Below, piece by piece: positions 37,690 through 45,744 of a stretch of 64,000 nucleotides of DNA. The translations under genes and the position numbers were made by a program. Source of the stretch: Candidatus Crickella caballi (GTDB taxonomy: Bacteria > Bacillota > Clostridia > Peptostreptococcales > Anaerovoracaceae); assembly GCA_018064665.1 (NCBI GenBank), contig JAGHUV010000018.1, positions 62,001-126,000 on the forward strand, given 5' to 3'. The notes beneath the pieces were generated by a model. It ran no database searches. It had not been told where the DNA came from and was given only the letters and a program-made list of their open reading frames with translations. Position 1 is the stretch's first letter. Each line of letters starts with the position of its first letter.

Positions 37690-38580
37690 ATGTTATTAGC
37701 ACTTCAAATTATTATGGCTGCTTGCTTCGTAGGCGTTGGTGCTGGCCTGATCGTTAAGACAAAGAAGGACCCAGAAAAGGCTGCTGAGTGGAAAGCTACT
37801 TCCGGCGCTAAGTGGGGAAAAGCAATGTTCGTAGGTATCCTGTGCAACTTCCTGGATACACTTGGATGCGGATCATTTGCTCCATCAACATTCCTGTACA
37901 AGGTATTCGGAGATATCGATGATGTCAACATCCCTGGTACTCTGAACGTTGGAGATACATTCCCAGTAATCTTCGAGGCATTCATTTTCACTGCATCAGT
38001 AGATTGCGATCCTATTTTCCTTATTATCATGCTCGTTTGCGCAGCAATTGGTTCATACGGATTCGCTTCAATCGTTACTAAGTGGGACAAGCAGAAGATC
38101 AGACTTGGTCTTGGTATCTGCATGCTCCTCTGCATCCCAGTTCTTCTTTGCAAGAACTTCGGCGTTGGTCCTTTCGGACTGATTGGTGATGCTATTGGCC
38201 TCAAGGGCTGGAAGCTTGTAGTTGCTGCTCTTCTGAACGTCCTCTGGGGTGCACTCATGGATATCGGATTTGGTCTGTATGCTCCATGTATGGCTACTTG
38301 CCTGCTCCTCGGCGTTAACGGCGGAACTTGCTTCCCAGTATTCATGGGATCTTGCGCACTCCTGATGCCTGCTTGCTCAATCGAGTTCATCAAGACTGGA
38401 AGATATGACGTTGCTTATACTTTCGGTAACTTCATCGGCGGACTCATCGGAGTATTCCTGGCATGGAAGGTTGTTACATCACTGCCAATGTTCTGGCTGA
38501 TCAACCTGGTATGCGTAGTTCTTCTGTGGACTGCTTACACTCTGCTTCACGATTACAGCGTAGACAAGAAGGCTGCTTAA
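37690..38580 (+). CDS. TauE/SafE family permease (copy 2)
   Basis: GILCNFLDTLGCGSFAPSTFLYKVF and DIGFGLYAPCMATCLLLGVNGGTCFPVFMGS; paralogue of 36470..37384; strong AAGGAGG RBS. Confidence 0.8.
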   Translation: MLLALQIIMAACFVGVGAGLIVKTKKDPEKAAEWKATSGAKWGKAMFVGILCNFLDTLGCGSFAPSTFLYKVFGDIDDVNIPGTLNVGDTFPVIFEAFIFTASVDCDPIFLIIMLVCAAIGSYGFASIVTKWDKQKIRLGLGICMLLCIPVLLCKNFGVGPFGLIGDAIGLKGWKLVVAALLNVLWGALMDIGFGLYAPCMATCLLLGVNGGTCFPVFMGSCALLMPACSIEFIKTGRYDVAYTFGNFIGGLIGVFLAWKVVTSLPMFWLINLVCVVLLWTAYTLLHDYSVDKKAA

Positions 38581-38617
38581 TCTATAGCGAGTTGCATAAT
38601 TGCTAAATAGCTAGACG

Positions 38618-38648
38618 AGGACCGTCCCTGATGGGACGGTCCTTTTTT
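38618..38648 (+). terminator. Rho-independent terminator
   Basis: aggaccgtccc tgat gggacggtcct ttttt. Confidence 0.9.
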
Positions 38649-38757
38649 GTATTATAGACTGTTATGCTGTGTTGATTTGTGTTAAAATGTCATCGAATCG
38701 TATAAGGAGGCAAAGGCTTGCCTCAGGTGAAATAGTGTTATTCAGAGGAGAATGATC

Positions 38758-39300
38758 ATGCGTTTTGTTAACGAATATGAAATGACGAGAGAAAGATTTG
38801 TTAAATGGTCAACGGCTAATTTGTTTAAACAGCCGGTGTTCTATATATTTGCAGCAATGTTTGCGGTATCCATTTTTGCATGGGTGTATTTTGCTCAGCA
38901 TGGTGCAGCTCAGAGGTGGGAAACACTTGCGGCATTTATGGCATTGATTTCATTATACAGGGGCGTACTGTATGGCCCGATGGCAGCAAGTAAAACATAC
39001 AGACTTACCAAAGAGCATACATATAAGAACGAGCCGTGGATATGCAAGGTTGAGGTCTCTGATGGCGGTGTCAGAGTCAGTGCTAATGGAAAGATGCATG
39101 CATATGTTAAGTGGGAAAGAGTGAGCTCTTTCATGGAAGCTAAATCATGGTTCGATATTAAAGTCGACGGAGATTCAAATCAGGCAAGACTTGCCAAGGA
39201 AGCATTTACCTTAGGGGATGCAGAGAGCTTCAAAGAGTGGATGCTCAAGGAACATCCGGAGATTCCGTACAAGGAAGTTGATCCTGCATGGAATAAATAG
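38758..39300 (+). CDS. YcxB-like membrane protein
   Basis: Two TM segments followed by SDGGVRVSANGKMHAYVKWERVSSFMEAKSWFDIKV. Confidence 0.6.
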   Translation: MRFVNEYEMTRERFVKWSTANLFKQPVFYIFAAMFAVSIFAWVYFAQHGAAQRWETLAAFMALISLYRGVLYGPMAASKTYRLTKEHTYKNEPWICKVEVSDGGVRVSANGKMHAYVKWERVSSFMEAKSWFDIKVDGDSNQARLAKEAFTLGDAESFKEWMLKEHPEIPYKEVDPAWNK

Positions 39301-39311
39301 TAGCGGAAGAG

Positions 39312-39336
39312 GAGCCCTGAAAAAGGGCTCTTTTTT
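39312..39336 (+). terminator. Rho-independent terminator
   Basis: gagccct gaaaa agggctc tttttt. Confidence 0.85.
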
Positions 39337-39347
39337 AATACTCTGGG

Positions 39348-39489
39348 TTGCAGGGGATGCGTAAGTCAGGGTACGGCTCTCGCCTCGTTGCGGCTATACG
39401 CAGCGGTGCTAGGCTTCGCCGTCATCTGAGATTCGGCGATCACCAAGCACCGGCTATCGCAAAGCCCCTGACTTACGCATCCCCTGCAA
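39348..39489. repeat. 142-bp palindromic element with perfect 24-bp terminal inverted repeats
   Basis: ttgcaggggatgcgtaagtcaggg (39348-39371) is the exact reverse complement of ccctgacttacgcatcccctgcaa (39466-39489). Confidence 0.8.
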
Positions 39490-39518
39490 TGAGGAATAAA
39501 TAAAAGAATAAAAAGGTT

Positions 39519-39565
39519 CGTAAGTCAGGGTACGGTTCTCGCCTCGTTGCGGCTATACGCAGCGG
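39519..39565. repeat. Partial second copy of the left arm of the 39348 element
   Basis: 47 nt identical to 39360-39406 except one mismatch (ggctct/ggttct). Confidence 0.8.
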
Positions 39566-39702
39566 AAAATCATGGGATTCATTATGCCGTACTTGCTATT
39601 CTTGTTGAGGCACGGAAGACTCCGGGCAGATCACTTGAGAGGAGAAGCTTGTATCAGCAGGTGCTTGCCGAGACTAAGCGCATTAGAAAAGCAGCCCGGT
39701 GA
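39565..39702 (+). pseudogene. C-terminal remnant of an unidentified CDS abutting the repeat
   Basis: Open frame ENHGIHYAVLAILVEARKTPGRSLERRSLYQQVLAETKRIRKAAR-stop directly following the partial repeat copy; no start codon/RBS. Confidence 0.4.
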
Positions 39703-39794
39703 TTTATCATCCGGGTGCGCTCTTATGCGATTGGCGAGGAAGCGCCGCTGATACCCTTCGACGAACATTGTGGTCCGCCCGGGGTTTTCCGTGC

Positions 39795-39823
39795 TTAATA
39801 ATAGAATAGTAATGTGTTATAAT
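39795..39823 (+). promoter_or_regulatory. dnaE promoter with extended -10
   Basis: TTAATA - 17 nt - TATAAT preceded by TGT; -10 ends 6 nt before the dnaE ATG. Confidence 0.6.
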
Positions 39824-39829
39824 GTCCCC

Positions 39830-42800
39830 ATGAGTTTCACACATTTACATGTACATACTGAATACAGCCTGCTTGACGGAATGAGCAGGATATCTCAGCT
39901 TCCGGAATATGCCAAGGAGCTGGGAATGAATGCGCTGGCCATAACTGACCATGGCGCAATGTTTGGTGTGATTGATTTTTACAAGGCGTGCAAGAAGGCG
40001 GGTATCAAGCCTATCATCGGATGCGAAGTATATACTGCTGCAAGAACACGCTTTGACAAAGAAATAGATAAAGACAGATACTCGGGCCATCTTATTTTGC
40101 TGTGCGAGAATCAGACCGGATACAAGAATCTGGTAAAGATTGTCTCTGCAAGCTATGTTGATGGTTTTTATTTTAAGCCGAGAGTTGACAAGGCACTGCT
40201 GCGTGCGCATAGCGAGGGCATTATATGTCTGTCCGGTTGCCTGGTGGGAAATGTTCAGAGGATGCTTCTTAACGGAGACTACGAAGGTGCTAAGGCGGAA
40301 GCCCTGGAGCTTAGGGACATTTTTGGGGAAAACAATTTCTTCCTTGAGATTCAGAATCACCATCTTCAGGAGGACAAGCCTGTTATCGAGGGTTTACAGA
40401 AGCTCTCCGAAGACATAGGCGTACCGCTTGTTGCAACCAATGACGCACACTATATGAAACGTTCTGATGCAACGGCACAGGATGTTCTTATGTGCATTCA
40501 GACTCAGGCTAATATTAATGACGAGAACAGGATGAGATTTGAGAATGATGAATTCTATCTCAAGTCGGAGGAAGAAATGAAGTCGCTGTTCCCGGGACTT
40601 AGCGAGGCTGTTGAGAGAACGCAGGAGATTGCTGACAGATGTGAAGTTGAGTTTGTTTTCAATCAGTATCATCTGCCGGAATATATACCGCCTGAAGGAA
40701 AGAGCTGCGATGAGTATCTCAGAGAGCTTTGCTATGAAGGTCTTGTTCGCAGATATGGCGAAGCTGCCATGGATGAGTCAAGCGAATACAGACAGCGCCT
40801 TGAAATGGAACTTGGCGTTATCGAAGGCATGGGCTATGTTGAATATTTCCTGATCGTCTGGGACTTCATTGATTATGCCAAGAGAAATGGCATCGCGGTA
40901 GGACCGGGAAGAGGCTCCGCTGCGGGAAGTATCGTTGCATATTGTCTTGCGATTACTGAGATCGACCCGATCAAATACAGTCTTATTTTCGAGCGTTTTC
41001 TCAATCCGGAGCGTGTAAGTATGCCGGATATAGACGTTGACTTCTGCATTGAGAGAAGACAGGAAGTCATCGATTATGTTGTTGAGAAGTACGGCAAGGA
41101 CAAGGTTTCGCAGATTATTACATTCGGAACACTCAAGGCCAAAGCGGCTGTTCGTGACGTTGCAAGAGCGCTCAATGCGACCTATCAGGAGGGTGATGAA
41201 ATTGCCAAAGCTATACCGAATGACCTCGGTATAACTATTGCCAAGGCACTTGAGGTCAATCCGGATCTCAAGTCGAGATACGAACAAGAACCGCTGGTTA
41301 AGAACATTCTGGATTTGTCTATGGCTGTCGAGGGGCTGCCGAGACATTCGAGTACTCATGCGGCCGGAGTCGTTATATCCAAGCTGCCGCTGGATGAATA
41401 TGTCCCGCTCTATGCTTCGGACAAGGGCCTTGCTACACAGTTTAATATGACAACAATCGAGGAGCTTGGACTTCTCAAGATGGACTTCCTCGGACTGAGG
41501 AACCTCACGGTTATTCGTGATGCACTGCGCATGATCGAAGAAAACCACGGAGTCAAGGTGGACTGGGCTGAAATGGGCTATGACGACCCTGAAGTATACA
41601 AGCTGATCGCAGAAGGCAATACTATGGGTATATTCCAGCTTGAAAGTGCGGGAATGACCGACTTTATGAAGAACTTAAAGCCAAGCTGCTTTGAGGATGT
41701 TGTTGCGGGAATAGCTTTATACAGACCGGGTCCTATGGACTCGATTCCTAAATATATTGCAAATAAGAAGAATCCTGAGGGCATCAAATACGTTGATCCG
41801 CATCTGAAGCCTATACTGGATGTCACTTACGGTTGCCTGATATATCAGGAACAGGTAATGCAGATAGTAAGAGATCTTGGCGGATATTCATTCGGCCGTT
41901 CGGATCTTGTTCGTCGTGCCATGAGCAAGAAAAAGATGGCAGTTATGCTTGAAGAGAAGGAGTACTTCATCTACGGCAAGAAGGATGACGAGGGCAATGT
42001 GGAAATCAAGGGCTGCGTTGCGAATGGCGTTCCGGAGGCTGCTGCTGCTGAAATATTCGACGATATGGTAAGCTTTGCATCCTATGCGTTCAACAAATCG
42101 CATGCTGCGGCATATGCGGTGGTTGCATATGAAACGGGCTGGCTTAAGGCTCATTACCCTGTGGAATTTATGGCTGCGCTTATGACTTCGGTAGCGGGCA
42201 ATGCGAGACATACTGCAGATTATGTTCGTAATTGCAGAGACATGGGCATAGGACTTCTGCCACCTTCGGTGCTGAGAAGTGCGAGAAACTTCACATCTTC
42301 AGACGGCAAAATCAGATTTGGTCTGCTGTCAGTCAAGAATGTCGGCACAGGAATTATAGATGCAATAATTAAGGCTTCCGAGGAGTTTGGTTTTGGACCG
42401 GGCTCTGCCGGCAACGACACTATTCCGGGAATATATGAGTTTATCGAGGCTGTGGATGCTTCCGAACTCAATCGCAAAGCCATTGAATCGCTGATTCGTG
42501 CCGGTGCGTTTGATGAGATCAACCCTAACAGAGCCGTTATGATGGCTGTGTGCGATGATGCTGTATCACGCGCGCAGAAGAAAGCCAAGAACGGAAGCCG
42601 TGCGCAGATTTCGTTATTCCAGATGGACGATTTTGAAGACGTTACCTCCTATTCGCCTGAATTGCCAAAGCTTGAGAATTTCAGCAAGGACAAGCTTCTG
42701 GGAATGGAGAAGGAGATGCTCGGTGTTTATCTGTCGGGTCATCCGCTTGACGGCTACGAGGAAATGATCAGGAATAATATAAGTGTAAGAACCTCTGAGC

Positions 42801-43447
42801 TTCTTGCGGCAAGTGAGGAGTTCGGACCTGAGGGCGCTGACGGCGAAAGCCTTGTTGTCAATACTTCGAAGTTCAACGACGGAGAACGCGTGATAATGGC
42901 CGGTATGCTGACCGGAATCAAGACAATGATCACCAAGCGCAACGAAGAGATGGCGCGACTGCAGATTGAGGACTACGATGGAGTGATAAACGCAATCGCA
43001 TTTCCTAAGGTATATATCAGAAAGAAACACCTGATTCAGAACGATCAGATTGTTGGCATCAGTGGCAGAATACAGCTCAAGGATGAAGCCGATCCTGAGA
43101 TACTTGTTGAGGACGTTGTTCCGATCGAACAGATCACAAGTCTTGGAAGAGGCACACGATCATATCCTGAGCGCAGAGCAAATAATGCAAAGCCTGCCGG
43201 AGAAAGCATCGTTGATCCGGTTAAGCTTCGTGTAGCTGATGAGGTGATGGAAAGCCACGGCGGACTTAACGGCACGCTCATGTATGTTTCGGACATTTTG
43301 TCACTGTATCCTGGCAAGCGTGATGTGATAGTTTATCTTCCGGGCGGAAAAACTGTAAGGGCAGATGCCGAGCACAGAGTTGATGGCTCAGATGAACTGA
43401 GGAACAGACTGGAACAGCTCTTTGGAGCAGAAAATATAAAGATGTAA
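39830..43447 (+). CDS. dnaE: DNA polymerase III subunit alpha
   Basis: PHP domain FTHLHVHTEYSLLDG, catalytic PDIDVDFCIERRQEVIDYV, AYAFNKSHAAAYAVVAYETGWLK; start at MSFTHLH. Confidence 0.95.
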   Translation: MSFTHLHVHTEYSLLDGMSRISQLPEYAKELGMNALAITDHGAMFGVIDFYKACKKAGIKPIIGCEVYTAARTRFDKEIDKDRYSGHLILLCENQTGYKNLVKIVSASYVDGFYFKPRVDKALLRAHSEGIICLSGCLVGNVQRMLLNGDYEGAKAEALELRDIFGENNFFLEIQNHHLQEDKPVIEGLQKLSEDIGVPLVATNDAHYMKRSDATAQDVLMCIQTQANINDENRMRFENDEFYLKSEEEMKSLFPGLSEAVERTQEIADRCEVEFVFNQYHLPEYIPPEGKSCDEYLRELCYEGLVRRYGEAAMDESSEYRQRLEMELGVIEGMGYVEYFLIVWDFIDYAKRNGIAVGPGRGSAAGSIVAYCLAITEIDPIKYSLIFERFLNPERVSMPDIDVDFCIERRQEVIDYVVEKYGKDKVSQIITFGTLKAKAAVRDVARALNATYQEGDEIAKAIPNDLGITIAKALEVNPDLKSRYEQEPLVKNILDLSMAVEGLPRHSSTHAAGVVISKLPLDEYVPLYASDKGLATQFNMTTIEELGLLKMDFLGLRNLTVIRDALRMIEENHGVKVDWAEMGYDDPEVYKLIAEGNTMGIFQLESAGMTDFMKNLKPSCFEDVVAGIALYRPGPMDSIPKYIANKKNPEGIKYVDPHLKPILDVTYGCLIYQEQVMQIVRDLGGYSFGRSDLVRRAMSKKKMAVMLEEKEYFIYGKKDDEGNVEIKGCVANGVPEAAAAEIFDDMVSFASYAFNKSHAAAYAVVAYETGWLKAHYPVEFMAALMTSVAGNARHTADYVRNCRDMGIGLLPPSVLRSARNFTSSDGKIRFGLLSVKNVGTGIIDAIIKASEEFGFGPGSAGNDTIPGIYEFIEAVDASELNRKAIESLIRAGAFDEINPNRAVMMAVCDDAVSRAQKKAKNGSRAQISLFQMDDFEDVTSYSPELPKLENFSKDKLLGMEKEMLGVYLSGHPLDGYEEMIRNNISVRTSELLAASEEFGPEGADGESLVVNTSKFNDGERVIMAGMLTGIKTMITKRNEEMARLQIEDYDGVINAIAFPKVYIRKKHLIQNDQIVGISGRIQLKDEADPEILVEDVVPIEQITSLGRGTRSYPERRANNAKPAGESIVDPVKLRVADEVMESHGGLNGTLMYVSDILSLYPGKRDVIVYLPGGKTVRADAEHRVDGSDELRNRLEQLFGAENIKM

Positions 43448-43457
43448 GGGAGCTTAT

Positions 43458-44021
43458 ATGAAGAAAGCAGTTGTTGTATATAACAGCAAGCGCGGAAGCA
43501 CAAGGCAGTATGCAGAATGGATAGTGGAAGAACTTTCAACGTTCTGCAGCTGCGACCTGGTGGACTTCAGCAAAATAAAAGACGGCAGCTTCTACGATTA
43601 CGACCTCGTGATTTACGGCGGCTGGATTCGCGGAAGCGGCATCGTGGACTTTGACAGATTCAGCAAGCTATGGGAAGATGACATTCTGGACAGAATGATG
43701 GTGTTCGGTGTGGGTGTGGCTATTCCTACGCCGGAGAACTACATGCAGGTATGGAGCCTGAATCTAGGCAAAATCGATCCGAAAAATGTGCACAAAGCGA
43801 CGCTGTATATTCTTGACGGTAAATACGATCCGCGCGCAGTCACAGGCTTGGATAAGGTGCTTATGGGAATTGCCAAGAAGGTAATGCTCTCCGGTGCAAC
43901 CAGAGAAGCTGCCAATGATGCGGGAGAGATGAGACGCAGAATCGAGGATGGCGTGGATCTGGTAAGAAGAGATAATATAAAGGCGCGGGTCAGGGAAGCT
44001 GCCAAGCGACTGGGGGTATAG
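43458..44021 (+). CDS. Flavodoxin domain-containing protein
   Basis: VVYNSKRGSTRQYAEWI and LVIYGGWIRGSGI flavodoxin/HemG-like motifs. Confidence 0.8.
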   Translation: MKKAVVVYNSKRGSTRQYAEWIVEELSTFCSCDLVDFSKIKDGSFYDYDLVIYGGWIRGSGIVDFDRFSKLWEDDILDRMMVFGVGVAIPTPENYMQVWSLNLGKIDPKNVHKATLYILDGKYDPRAVTGLDKVLMGIAKKVMLSGATREAANDAGEMRRRIEDGVDLVRRDNIKARVREAAKRLGV

Positions 44022-44101
44022 AAAAGATAATATCGAATAAGATAACATCGAATACAACAGCATCGAATAGGATATTACTGAGTAATATAATTAATAGTGT
44101 A

Positions 44102-44143
44102 GAGGGCATAATTATGATATAGACAAAATTATGCCCTCGTTTT
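44102..44143 (+). terminator. Rho-independent terminator
   Basis: gagggcataatt...aaattatgccctcgtttta. Confidence 0.75.
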
Positions 44144-44206
44144 ATGTTGTAAAACACAATGCGATTTTAAGGATTGTATTTTTGTGTTCTCAGGGTGGTG
44201 CTATCC

Positions 44207-44234
44207 TTGACTTTTACTATTCAAGTGCTAAAAT
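44207..44234 (+). promoter_or_regulatory. gdhA promoter
   Basis: TTGACT - 16 nt - TAAAAT. Confidence 0.65.
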
Positions 44235-44298
44235 TTACATGATGGCGCGCAGCCACGCGCCAAAAAAACTATAGTGTTAACACAAGGAGAGAAAAGAC

Positions 44299-45669
44299 AT
44301 GGCAAATTATGTTGAAAGAGTCATCGAGCTTTGCAAGAAGAACAATCCTGGCGAGCTTGAATTCCATCAGACAGTAGAAGAAGTACTTACTTCTCTTGCT
44401 CCTGTAATGGATGCTAACCCACAGTACGAGGAGTGCGCACTTCTTGAGAGACTGGTAGAGCCTGAAAGAGGAGTTACTTTCAGAGTTGTATGGGTAGATG
44501 ACGAAGGTAAAGTACAGGTTAACAAGGGCTACAGATATCAGTTCAGCAGCGCTATCGGACCTTACAAGGGTGGTCTGAGATTTGCACCTAACGTATATCC
44601 TGGAATCATTAAGTTCCTCGGATTCGAGCAGATCTTCAAGAACTCACTGACTGGTCTTCCAATCGGCGGAGGCAAGGGTGGTTCCGACTTCGATCCTAAC
44701 GGAAAGAGCGATGCAGAAGTAATGAGATTCTGCCAGGCTTTCATGACTGAGCTTTATAGACACATTGGTCCTTACACTGACGTTCCTGCAGGAGACCTCG
44801 GTGTTGGCGCAAGAGAGATCGGATATCTCTTTGGCCAGTACAAGAGAATCACTGACAGATTCGACGGTGGAGTTCTGACAGGTAAGGGAATCCCTTACGG
44901 CGGACTGCTCGGAAGAACAGAAGCTACAGGATTCGGTATCGTATGGTACGCTGAGGAAATGCTGAAGGCTAACGGCGAAGAGATCAAGGATAAGGTTGTT
45001 GCTATCTCCGGATTCGGTAACGTATCTTGGGGAACTGCATGGCAGCTCCAGAGACTCGGCGCTAAGCTCGTAACTATCTCCGGACCAGACGGATACATCT
45101 ACGATCCAGACGGAATCAGCACTGATGAGAAGGTTGCATACCTCCTCGAGCTCAGAGCTTCCGGAAAGAACGTATGCGCACCTTACGCAGAGAAGTTCCC
45201 TAACGCTAAGTTCTATGCTGGCAAGAAGCCTTGGGGCGTACAGCAGGATGAAGGCATTAAGGTTGATATGTTTATCCCATGCGCTATGCAGAACGACGTT
45301 CATATGGAGCACGCTCAGCAGATCGTAGACGGCGGATGCAAGTTCTACTGCGAGGGAGCTAACATGCCTACAACTAACGATGCTCTGCAGTTCCTTATGG
45401 AGAAGTGCGTAGCAGTAGGTCCTGCTAAGGCTGCAAACGCTGGTGGCGTTGCTTGCTCATGCATCGAGATGGGACAGAACAGTGGACACACTGTATTCCA
45501 GCACGAGGACGTATATGCTCAGCTGCACCAGATCATGAAGAACATCTACAATGCTTGCTCAGAGGCTGGCGAGAAGTACTATGGAAACAAGAACGCTCTC
45601 GTACAGGGTGCTAACATTGCAGGATTTGAGAGAGTAGCTAAGGCTATGATGGCTCAGGGTCTTGTATAG
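44299..45669 (+). CDS. gdhA: Glutamate dehydrogenase (NADP-type, hexameric family I)
   Basis: GPYKGGLRFAPNVYPGIIKFLGFEQIFKNSLTGLPIGGGKGGSDFDPNGKSD motif. Confidence 0.95.
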   Translation: MANYVERVIELCKKNNPGELEFHQTVEEVLTSLAPVMDANPQYEECALLERLVEPERGVTFRVVWVDDEGKVQVNKGYRYQFSSAIGPYKGGLRFAPNVYPGIIKFLGFEQIFKNSLTGLPIGGGKGGSDFDPNGKSDAEVMRFCQAFMTELYRHIGPYTDVPAGDLGVGAREIGYLFGQYKRITDRFDGGVLTGKGIPYGGLLGRTEATGFGIVWYAEEMLKANGEEIKDKVVAISGFGNVSWGTAWQLQRLGAKLVTISGPDGYIYDPDGISTDEKVAYLLELRASGKNVCAPYAEKFPNAKFYAGKKPWGVQQDEGIKVDMFIPCAMQNDVHMEHAQQIVDGGCKFYCEGANMPTTNDALQFLMEKCVAVGPAKAANAGGVACSCIEMGQNSGHTVFQHEDVYAQLHQIMKNIYNACSEAGEKYYGNKNALVQGANIAGFERVAKAMMAQGLV

Positions 45670-45691
45670 TTTAAGACTTTAATACGAATAA

Positions 45692-45721
45692 AGGGAGGAC
45701 GCTTCGGCGTTCTCCTTTTTT
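45692..45721 (+). terminator. Rho-independent terminator after gdhA
   Basis: gggaggacgcttcggcgttctccttttt. Confidence 0.75.
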
Positions 45722-45744
45722 CATTTGTATGGTAAAATAGAGGC

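Noticed and set aside
39348-39565. CRISPR-like array (spaced repeats)
   Set aside because: Only one palindromic unit plus a partial copy, and no cas genes; better explained as a MITE/REP-like repeat.
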